From assembly GCA_013400975.1 (NCBI GenBank), contig WBMZ01000188.1:16001-80000 (forward strand): a stretch of DNA of 64,000 nt, given 5' to 3'. The position numbers and the translations under genes were made by a program. How positions within the stretch are numbered: the first letter of the stretch is position 1; each line of letters opens with the position of its first letter. Source of the stretch: Atrichornis clamosus. Taxonomy: Eukaryota; Chordata; Aves; Passeriformes; Menuridae. Of this stretch, positions 11,850 to 23,800 are shown in pieces. A model generated the notes under the pieces. The model saw only the letters and a program-made list of their open reading frames with translations. It had not been told where the DNA came from and made no database searches.

Positions 11850-14800
11850 CTGGGGAAGGAAAAACAACCGCTTAGGTTGCAATGCCAGCAGCAGAAGAAA
11901 AGGACAGAAAGCTTTTCTTTTTATTTCTTCTAGAACTTCAAGACGTGTCGCAGTGCTCCAGAGCCTTTATATCTCAATGACAAAATAATTTTTATTCATT
12001 CCTTAATAACAGCCCACCAGACAACTAATTAAAATAAATCCTTCTTTATAACACATATTATTAGGTCTACAGTTAATGCACGATGGGATACGTAATTTAA
12101 TCATTTGGCAGAAAGCCTTGGAAAAAAATTGAATGAGAGAATAATTGTCAAGTGGCCAATTGCTTCCTTAAAGGGTATAAATTAAAAGGCAGTAAAAGTA
12201 TTTCTTTAAATGCACTTGTCAAATTGCCTTCCTCTTGCAGACAGTAATTGACCATTTGCAGTAGACTGGACCCTTAATGGCAGTTCAGAGTGAAAAGAAA
12301 TATATGCAAGAAATTTACTATAAATAAACTGAGACACTGTTAAAAGACACAATTAAAAATACCATGAAAGTACATTAGATATACAAAGTACATATAAAAG
12401 TAGCAATGGTCAAAGAAGAAAAATGGGAGAACAGAAATGGAAGTTTGAAGATTTAAAGTAACCTGCTATTATTATGATGATGATTATTAATTTTTGCAAG
12501 AATCCAAGTAGGGTGTGTACATTTTCTGCAACAACTTGCACAAAATCAGCCCCCAAATTGCAATGACACTACATGTCTGTAAAAGTCTATGACTGTCTTC
12601 CTGCTAACATTGCTTGTACTGCTGCTGTCAAGATTTTCAGGGTAGGACCCAGGTCTGTGTTCTCTGTCCTCTGCCTCTGGGAGCTGCTACTTTGATCAGA
12701 ATTTAAAAAAAAAAATAAAATTAATGGCTAATATTAGAGTGCTGTATGAGGTGGGTTTGATTTTCAAGGGCTCTGTCAGTACCCATGGGCAACATCAGAA
12801 TCTGTCAAAAATTTGATCATACTCAGAAGCAGCTCTGTTACAGTATCACCTGTCTTAAGGCAGCACTTAACCAGAAGGTAAGCGAATGGAAGAAGCAGCA
12901 CACTCACACTGCCTCCCCCAAAATGAGCCTAAAAGACAATTTTTCAAATTGAAGAGGCAGTCAGGCAGGGATTTACCCAGATTTTCATGGAAATTTTGGG
13001 ATACACAGTTGCTATTTGTGCCTTTGAAAACCTCCTCAAGGTCATTTAGCAACAGAAACTGATGGAGGGGAATTACACTGCAGAGAAAGGACTGGGCAGA
13101 AGCAAGATTGCCACAGCTTTTAAATAGTCTACCTCTTACACACGCACCTCCGAGCAAATTATATCTCAGTATAAATATTTATACATAGAACTTGAGTTCA
13201 TTTTTGCTCATCTACTATGAGATTATATTTTAAATAGATTCTATTTTAATGTTCTCCCTCTCCATTCTCAACCACCTGCTTACTATCTTGCTGTTTTGAC
13301 ATTTCCACACACAGTATAACAACAGATGCTACATTATTTACTGAACCCAATCAATTATATTATAGAAAAATAAACAACAGTAGCTCATTAGAGCTCTTTC
13401 CTTTGTGCAAAGAGTGCGTCGCTCCCCAAAGTAACCAGTCTCCAACGCCTCAACATAAAATGGTAATTTACAATGGATATTCTGTACCAGCAAACCAAGT
13501 CAGAAAACAATGACGTGATGGATCACATTAAAAACTCTTGGACCTGAACAAGCAATTCCAGTTTGTTGATAAAAAGATGTTCAGTATGTGAAGAGCTCAA
13601 TAGTCAGATTTTAAAATACAAACTGAACACAAAGCCACTTCTGTAAGTAAACACTGTTGCAGAACAATTCAGTCCAAGTAATCTGTATACTTGAAAATGG
13701 GGAGTGTTAGTAAACATTATTGTTAAAATCCCTTTTGTTCTACTAAGCAAACAGATCCTATTATTTTCATTACTGCACTCTGCATTAAAACAGGAAAGCC
13801 CAGGTATATTTTGATAACATGGACCAGTCTTGCCGCCTTTGCATAAGAAAACCATTTCCAAAAGGCCAAGGCATCAGAAAAGGTTCAGGAGCAGATATAG
13901 TGAAGCAGAAATAATTATTGTTTCTATGCATGTGAAATTACTTAGAAAAGGAAAACATATTTCTTCCTTGAGCCTGAGTGTGAGCTGATTGCTCAGCAGC
14001 CTGTTACTGCTACAGTCCTGATTCATGTTTGACTGCTATTAACCCACAGAACTGCCATCTCACAATTACTCTCGACACAATTCTCACAGTCCAGCTTTGT
14101 ACATTGTTCCTTCAGTTGTGTTTTAGCTTCCACCTTGGCTGGTGCTAAATATGTCACCAGATACTGTAGGATGAGACAGAAGTGGACTGCACGTTGAACC
14201 ACTGAATATTGTTTGGACTGAATTTAGCATTTACACCTCAGTACTGTTTAAAAGGTTACTGAATGCTTAAATGGTTCAGGTTTTTTAATGCAGTTATCTT
14301 GGTCAAAAACATATATGGAAATGCATTGCTCACACAGTTTGTTCATTGGGTTTATCTCAGGGAAGAAGATACGTGTTCATAGCCAACTTTTTAGCAGTTG
14401 TATAATGTCATTTTTTCATACATCTGCAAAGTACAAAAGACTGAAATGTCAAGCATACATTTAAGTCACATCTAGGGAGGGATGAGAAAGGCTGTGATTG
14501 ATCAGGATTCCATGAGGTCCAAGGACTTTAACAAACTGGTAAATTAAATGAGAATGTAATTCTGAATTTCAAGGTTCATAATCAGCAAGAGTCAAAGAAG
14601 TTACATTAAGACCATCAAAACTATTGGAACTCAGGTATTTTATAAAAATGAATAAATATTAAAAATATTTATGTTTATTTACATTCGATATAATATTGGA
14701 AACATACTCAAGAAATATATATCCAATACAGATACTGATATAACTTTGTATTCATTAGCAACTTGCTCAGAATTCAAAGGACATCCCTCAGTCAACTGTG

Positions 14801-17800
14801 GTTTTAGCCAAGTGATTTATATATTAATGTCACTTCTATTTTGAAAAATTTATTCCAGGGTTTCAAAGTCCTTTTCAAGTATCAGGTGTATTTCACAGCA
14901 GTTCTGTAAGGACTTCTATGTCAGGAACTTCACAGAACAGCTGAAAGTATTTTCATGACTAGTCCATTTTACCCAACCTTTGATATGTGGTGGGACTTGA
15001 GGGGAAGAAACATGGCTGTACCCCAATCTTTTTACCACATTTTGTATTTGCCAGAAGGTGAAGAAGAGGAAATCACTAATGTAAGTAAATCTGTGTACAC
15101 GATGCTTTATGTAAATACTTACATATGCACACAGCCAGGACAGGGAGTAGCCTAGACCCTGAAAGAGGCTGCAAGAGCCAACTCTGACAGGCACTGGGAC
15201 CCTCAGAACTTACAAAATGCAGAGAATCTACAAAATAACAGAGTTTGAGGAACAGTACTCTTCAGCACTGGGTTTCTATTTTCTTATAGAGGCCTAGAGA
15301 CTTAAAGTATTTGTTTAAACACAATTTTCATTCTAAGGAAGATTGTGTAGAAGACTGTTTAGAAATTTTAAAAGTACCAGGAATCCAAATTTCTAGATTT
15401 TTGATTTTATTTTCTTAAATTTTTTTAAGTGTATTGTCTCCCAAATTAAATTTGTCAACTTGTTTGATCAGAATTGCAGGTAGGCTTTGTGCTACTTCCT
15501 GGAAGAAATGGAAGGGCTCCATGGTATTATGTTTTTAAAAGGAGTGGCTGCAGAAAGAGGTTAGAGGTTCCCAAAGATTCCACTATTTATGGAGCTCATT
15601 TCATGGATCTCCTGTGAGCAGGCCTATCTAATATCTGGCTGTAATTGAGACCCAGATGATGTAACAGAAAAGCTATTAAATTGTGGATGAAAATTATTTG
15701 GCTGCACTATATTTCACATATATGTGATAAGAAATCAATAACAATAAATAAAAAAGGTCACATAAAAAGTATACTTTGAATTAAAGCTGCAATGTGTGTT
15801 GAATAATAGCTGGAGTTTCATAAGCTTCATGAATTCAGAAAGTTGTCAGAAAAGGTAAAACATCCCACCTCACGTTCTTCCTCCTGTTCTTTCCGGATTT
15901 GTTCCAAGCGAAACTGCTCTGCCATTTCTCTCTCTTGTGCTTCCCTCTAACAAACACAAAGGGCAACCATACATAAATATGTGATAAATATAAATGCAAA
16001 GAAGTTTCTCAGGGTTTCTTTAGACATTAATATAAGAGATAGGATATCTATTAAGTGATCTTTTCCAGCCATTCCTTGACCAAATTCTGCTATGAAGTGG
16101 GGCCAGGACGGCTTTAGCTAAAAGATGTAGTCAAGCCTAGTCCTAGAGACTTTATCTCATGCCACTTCACAACACTGAGGGCAACAAGGACTTGTGTTCA
16201 GGGCACAACTGAAGGTGGGCAAACCCCTGAACCAGAGAGAATTCCCAAAGTCAGATGGTCACATCCCATGAGGCCACTTCCCTTCACACACCTTGGCTCT
16301 GTCAGCCTCCAGCGAGATGCGGTACGCTTCATCCTGCTCTCTTTTCACGTTTTCCCTGGCTTCACGTTCATCCTAAAGGGAAAAAAAAAGGAAACAAAAA
16401 AAAAATCAGCAAACAGAGGATCACTGTGATAAATATCTTGATGATCACCAGCACTCCTTAATCCCAGTCATATCAAAATCACCATCAAGGAAAATATGCT
16501 CAGAGATGTCTCAAGGGTGACTGTGGCTTTAGAAATTATGGTTTACCTGAAGCTATGATTCAGTGGCCAGGTAAGGGATTGGTGTGGCCAAGCCCTGGCC
16601 TGAGGGCTGGATCTGCCACCCAGGCTCTGCACTGAGGGCCGTGGCAGACGCAGAGCCCCGGAGCTGAGCAGCTTCCTGGGGAGGGGTCACTGGAGGGGGG
16701 GTGTGGGTTGGTGCTGCAGGAATTTCCCTCCTGCACCCAACAGTTTGGATGGTCTTGTAACAGGGAAGGACAGAGGGTGGTTTAGATGCTGAGGATGGTT
16801 TTAATTTGCTCCCTGCTCAGACTGACAGTGGGTAATGGCTGGTCCTGCCAGAGAAAGCTGATCCCAGGTCCTTCCTGGGTCAAAAACCCTTCAGCAGGAT
16901 TCATCCAGGGTCACGACTATTAAACATCATCCAGAGCCTCGCTTTACAGCGCTGAATATTATACTAAGGTGGTAAAGTAGCAAGTCCTGCTCTGAAGTGT
17001 CTCAAATGGACAGATGCAAGCAAGCAAAAAACAGGAGGTTACCGTGCTAGCAAAAAGCATCTTATCAACAATCACAGCACAAAAAAATAAAGGTTTACTA
17101 AAAACACATGAATGAAAAGCGAGGCATCATCCACACAGTGGAGGATCAAGAAATGGATATCCCCAAAAGCTGGAATAACTGCACCGGGGTGATGTCAAAT
17201 AAAGCGAAGTGTACAATCAATAGCTTCATACTCTGCCTCTGGAACAGAGACAGTGGCTGCTCTCCTGTGCTTACTCCTCTTACATCTCATAATCCTCCCA
17301 GAGCCCTGCAGAGGCTGCACTGGTCCCTACAAAAATCAATAGGATTTAACTCTGAGACTGCTGGTGGACTCAGCAGGGTCCTCCCTGCAGTTACCAGCAA
17401 CACATCACTAGCACTGGGGCAATCTGTCCCCTGTGTTTCACAGAAATTAAAGTCTAGTACTCACAGCTTCTTGAAGAATTATGTTAATTTTCCCATTCAG
17501 CTGCAACATTTATTTCACATGAAAGAATCATTTTGCAAAGTGATCTATTTTCTTCCCCAAATGTCATTATTTAGGAAAACCTCAATTCTGAATGGGAGAA
17601 GCTCACAGTAGCTGTAATTATCATGTCATACAAATGTGCCAAGATGTTCCTCAAACAAAACTCAAACATGTCAGTGGTTAAATCTCTAAAGTAGCATGCC
17701 ACCACAAGAGGAAAGGACAAATTGCAGGGAAAACTATGCAACCTTCAGTTGGAAAGTAGCAAGATCTTTTCAGAGGAAACCCTTCTTTCTTACTGAAACA

Positions 17801-20800
17801 GGACCCAAAATTATTCTATAACCAGCGTGCCCCGAAATGATACAGAAACCACCACTTTGTTCAGCACATCCAAAACATGAGTAGAAGTAATTCTTGCAAA
17901 AAGTAAAAAGGACAATAACCACCAGATAACCCATTTCCCCTCCTGGCTACTCTGGACATTAATAGGCTTTATGTACTACACTCAGGGAACACTTTCAAAA
18001 ATTAACTCCAACCTGATAGCAAAAACTACCCTACATGAATATCCATTTTTTAGATGAGGCAGTGTTGAAATAATTAAAACACTTCCCATTTTTATGCTAT
18101 CCAAAAATGAGGAAAGCTTCTTAAACACACAGAGGTTTTCCCAATTCTTCCCATAGATGGAATGTAACAGTAAAGGAAAAAGGTTTGTGCTATCTATACT
18201 GAGACTTTTCATAAACACAGTGAAAATTTATTTTAGAATAGTGAGAACCAAAACTACCTTCCCAAATCAGCTCGCTAAAGGAAAACGACTTCAGATAATC
18301 TGCCAGAGGACAAGCCTTTAAAAAATATTTAGAATTATTTGAGAGAGAACCTATTTAACGTTCATATTTGTCAACTCCATGTATCACCCCTAACTTCACA
18401 CACTGAATTTCAAAGGTCAAACAAGTCCAGTAATGCCCAAAAGAACACTAAAAGATCAGAAACCACTACTGCAAACTCTTCTCTCCATCAAAGACTGCTA
18501 GCAATTAAGATAGAGTTAGTGTAGTTCATAAAAAAATAAATTTTAAAAAAAATACTGATGCCATAGATTCTACAACTAGAAATGAAACATGAATTCCAGG
18601 CATTAAAAAAAAAAAAATTCTTTCCTCTCTATTCATTGCAGTTATCATCGTCCTAAAAGTGGATTATGAAAAAGATGTCAGGAATGTGAAGAATTACCAC
18701 GCATGACTGCCTGGTCCTCATAGAAATATGTGAGCCACATCTAAAAGGAAATGACCGAGCCCTACACTGCATCAAAACAACACTGTTCTTACTGAAACAG
18801 ACCTTAAAAACAAACCTGGAATCCAGATTTCTTTAGGTAAGCATGGTATGCCTCTTTGTACCTACTTCTGAGTTCACACTTCTGTTTGTTAATACTGCTC
18901 ACACTTGACAGGAACCACCTCCACCACAGTTTACAGCTAAATTGTTGTATTGTTTGGTTCAGAGTTACACCTTGGACAAATTATAGACATTAGATGAAGC
19001 AGTTCTCCCTTTTGTAATACAGTTTCTTATTTTAGCCATCTCTTCCTCTAGAGAAGCCACACAAAGTAGGAGGATGCCTCAAGTACATCAGAAAGCAACA
19101 AAAGAAAATTCTTAGTGCTGACAGGAAGAGCAGAAGAAAATATTTTGCAGAGAATCTTTCAACAAAAAATACATGAAAAAGTATAGTCATGCCACTAATA
19201 ATTAATATAAAAAACGTCATAAGTGTTATCCATCAATAAAATTGGAGGTATCTGACAACTTTCCTGTTAGACCCTACATAAATTGCAGTATTGCCCAAAC
19301 ATCACTAAACGCATCTCCACAGTACTTTGGCAATGAGGGCAAAATTGCCATTTTCCTTTTTCAAAAAGTCAAAGTGTGAGCAGACACAGCTTATCCTGGG
19401 TCACTGAAAAGCCTTCATCAGAAACAGGGGTTATACAGCATTTGTGAATTCCACAGCACTGACTGAAGGCTGGTGTCAATGTAAACCATCCACGTCCCAG
19501 GGGTTTTGGGTTTGAAACAAGGAGACAACTCTCCTTTGCACCTAAAAAGGGAAAAAGTCACAGATCTCTGCTTTCCCATTTTGACAATGAGACAACAGGG
19601 GGACATTCATGCAATGGAAGGTTGCTACTTTCAAAAAATTTGTTTTATCCACAGAATATATTCTTCAGCTATGAATTTTCTTTGCTATTCTGAATATTAC
19701 AGATGCGGAGTCATCACAAAAGCAGCAAACACTGATATTTATGAGATGGCTAAAATGGAGCAGAGAAAACCTTCTCTTGAGTAATATCCATCAAGACTAA
19801 GAAACACAGATAACGTTAAGAAGAAATTTAGGATAACTCTCTCCAGTAATTATTTCCTAAACCATTTGTTCAAGTTACTCATGAAGTACCTAATTACAGG
19901 CATTTTCAGATGCAGGATGATGAAAAAAGAGGGATTCCTGATTGAATTTAGGACAGCAGTGCCCATTCTTCATGCAGATTCTACAAGGAAAAAATATGCA
20001 ACATTTGGCTTTTTGGATGGGAGGTTTTGCTTGAAAAGTCAGCATTGGGCCTTCTGGGCTTTTTTTTCTATTTATTATTGTTGTTTCTGAAAGTGGGATT
20101 TAATGATTTAACCCCAGGAATCAGCTTTGCACCTGATTTGTCAGAGGGGTGTTATACATTATTCCCCATTGCCCTTTGGGATCAGTTTTACTCTGAAGTA
20201 AAACCACACGAGACAGAACTTGAGAAGACAACCATGAGCAGAAGACATTTCTCAGAGCACCAGTTAGTAAAGGCCTATTACAAGAAAGTAAGAAAAAAAG
20301 TGTATTTACAAATGCTGAATGCTTATCTGAAAGACAGTCCATTTCACCGAACCACTCCTGAAATTAAAATCTGCAAATGCTCAAGGCTATTCATGGGAGC
20401 GTTAAAGAGAAACACCCCTTTGTCCAAACAAACCAGTGCAAGAAAGGCATTAATTTGACTCACTCAGATGACAGACTTGCACATTGTATAACTTAAACAT
20501 ACATGATGGGGAATATATGGAAGGAGAAAGTGTACACAGAGCGTGTGAGGTGTATGGGAACCACGAAGACAAAGCAAATGGATGTTTTAGCGATGGTAGA
20601 ACTGCGGGAAAGGAAGGATAGGGCAGGGTGAAGGGCAGAACAGCACAGAACCACCACAGGATTCTGCCTGTCCATATCAAAGGCTGAAAGCTCAGTTCCT
20701 GATACTGATTTTTGGGAATTAACTCAAGTGACAAGAATAAAACCAAACCAAAGCCTTCGAGGAGTTCTGCAGTGCCTTTCCACGGGAACTGAGCCAGCCA

Positions 20801-23800
20801 GTCCTGCCACATCTGCCCAACTGGGCTGAATATTCAGTGACAGGGGCCATCAACGTGTACAGCCTACAAGCCACAGGGACTAAAGATACTTTTATCTTCC
20901 TTCTTTCTTTCCTCTGTCATTGCCTTGCATTTTGCCAAAGCTCGAACTCTGCTGCAAACTCCTGAAGGCAGCACTTGTACCTACTGGGGTGTGTGTGGTG
21001 AAGTGCTCAACGGGAAGCCCATCGTTTGGGCTGCTATCACATTACAAACACAAAACCGGAAAATTTAATCAAATAAATTTTGATTACTGTAGTTTAATTA
21101 GTTATAACTAGTAATAATTAGTAAATGTGCTAATTAGATTTTTGAGGGGTTAAATCCCAATCTTCGTTAGATGGCTGTCATCACCATAATGCTTTTGTGC
21201 TTTGGAATTTAATGAATTTCGTGTATTCTCATAATCTCTTGTTTGTGCAAATACTATACACCATGATGTACATGACAGTGCTAGATGGAACACAGATTAT
21301 CCAAGGTATTCAGAAGCCTGATTTCTACTGATTTTAATGTGAGCTTCAGTCCCTAGACAGAAATTGCAGGGGTCTCCTGCAGACCTGATGGGAGCACTCC
21401 CCTTACATTTGACAGCAGTGAGGCAGAAAGGGAGGGAACGACATGGTGGCACCAGGCTTCTCACTGCACAGTTGTGAAAATAACACTTGGCCACTAAAGC
21501 CCCAGAGGGCTCTGACAGGGAAAAGAGGGTGAACTTATGCTGCTGTTTTGGAGTTTTGGTTTTCTTTCACCTGTTCTTTAAATCCCGGTCCAGATATTTG
21601 TTAGGAAGAACCTATGTTTTCCTCACGCTGTCCTAGAATCTAAGAAGAAGAGATGTCACCTGAGAACAGAGAGCAAAGATGGTGACTGCAGGTCTACGTT
21701 TTTCTACAGCTTTTCTTCAGTCAGAGCCTGTTTACAGCAGTTTTTCCAGTTTAAAAATTCTTAAGTGTCTGTCTTTTACACTAAAGACCAGTATGTCAGC
21801 AGACATAGTTTAAGGTGAATTGAAGGTTTTAATTGGTATTTGTAAAAATAAGATGGCCTCTGAAGCAACTGTGGGTATTACAATTCCACCTTGAAGCCTA
21901 ATCCGAGAGCAGGAGTGCCAGTGTTGCGTAACAACAAAAATAAACACGACCAGAGACCTACTGTTACTGAAATGTGGACAAGTTGGACCAGCTGTGTAAC
22001 AGTCAATGCTTCTAAAGTGATAAATGTTGACAGCAAAAATAAAAAATGCATTACTGAGGCATCATCAAATGAGCCCTGTCATTACATGGAAACTCCGCCC
22101 TGTATAAGCTTGTCAAAAAGTGTTACTGTAATCCTTTGAGAAGCCTCCTCCTCAGGTAATGGAGAAAAAATGTTGAGGATTGGCCCAGAACAGGTGTGTT
22201 GTGCTGTAATACCAGGATTTAATCACAGATCTCTTCACATTAATCTCACAAAGGAACTAACTCGGATCTATGCAGGCCCATCACGCCACACTGAGATGAT
22301 TATTTAACTATTCAATTAAAGCAAGCAAGCTAACAGGGTGTTTAAAAATGGACATTCCAGGGCGTACAACATTTTACAATTATTATTTGTTTTGCTAAGC
22401 TCAGCACCAGGCATTGACACTTAAGAGGAACTGATACTCAAGAGGAACTGACACGACACGCTCTTTTCAGAGTCAGTCCCCGAAAAATCTCAGTTCACAC
22501 CTTGATCAACAGTAGCAGAGGCTGTCCCTGCTCTGAGATACCCTCTCCTGCCTAAAGGAGAAACTCCTCAGTGATGTTTATTCCCTCTCTGCAAAAACCC
22601 CCAACCCCAATCCCTGAGCAGCAGCTGGGGTGTCAACGCTTGCAGTGGCAACCAGAGGAGCGAACATGGTTAGAAGAAGATGTCCATCAGGTGCATGAAA
22701 TCATTAGTGCAGCTGCAGAATTAATTCTGCATACACAGCATGAGGTTGGACTTCAGCCTCCAGACCTGACTGCCCTGGAAAGGGTGGGACCGTATCCTGG
22801 CCAACTGGCCTCACTGGTTTTGGTGTCACTGAACCCACCATTGAATTGTCCATCGGTCACTTCTTATCAGAGGAGCCACGTGAGCACATCAGTGTGCTGC
22901 TCATTCAGTGTTGCTATTTGCAGCTTGTTGGTATGACAATTTTAGGAGCAAAGTTATAAAAACAGACAGCAGGACACCGAGACCACGTGTCCACAAGGAC
23001 ACATCAACAGCACGGTCCAGAAGAGGCAGGAGGTTTCCAAAATATCATCTGATCAACACAGCTACAGCTCATGATTGACCCAGAACCCTGCAGAGGCAGG
23101 GAAAAGAATGGGACAGCAGATGGATGTCCCTTTAAGAAAGCTTGGGAGAGAAAATGGGTGCAGAAGCTACACACCACTGTACGTCAGCACAGCCATGTGG
23201 GATTACTATGAGTACACATGTGCATCACAATGTTTTTAAGGTATTTCTTTGGAGGTTACGTAAGGAGAAGCTTAATGGAATGTAATACACAAATCTAAAA
23301 ATTAAATCCAATACATGATGGTATTTCAGTACTTGACATTAAAGAAATATGCACCAGATTTGCCCCAATAAAATGTTATGAGGCTAAATCAGTAAATTTT
23401 ACCAATACATGGATACAAAAACACAGTATTTAGCTAAACATAATATTATTACCACCAAGTAATGAGGTGGCTCACGTCAGTCAGGTGAGGTAAGTTGGTG
23501 ATGCTGTTCTGAGCATCCCACCAGACAATGACCAGTAACAGGGAGCTGCCAAGGTCAGGTGAACACCTGGGCCATCCTCTGGAGTGGTACCAGTCATCCT
23601 GCACCCAAACAACCATCAGAGGGCACTGCAAAACATGCTGTGCCACACAGGATTATGCAATAGCCATGTTGGAAGCTTTCCTGTGCATGAGAAGTTCAGC
23701 TGCACAAACTCACTCGTTACTGACTTCATGCTGTCATCTACAAATGTTTCTAGTTCTAGTTCTCTCTCACACACACTTCTGTTTACAGCAACGCCATACA

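Noticed and set aside
17108..17611. 167-codon plus-strand open frame
   Set aside because: No recognisable domain, amino-acid make-up like translated noncoding DNA, and antisense within a FAF1 intron.
20027..20458. 143-codon frame with a hydrophobic start followed by Lys-rich sequence, suggesting a small membrane protein
   Set aside because: The hydrophobic run comes from a T-rich stretch (TTTTTTTTCTATTTATTATT), and nothing else supports a gene.
22571..22936. 121-codon plus-strand frame with Pro- and Gln-rich start
   Set aside because: No family recognised and no supporting splice or start context. Local base composition explains the lack of stops.
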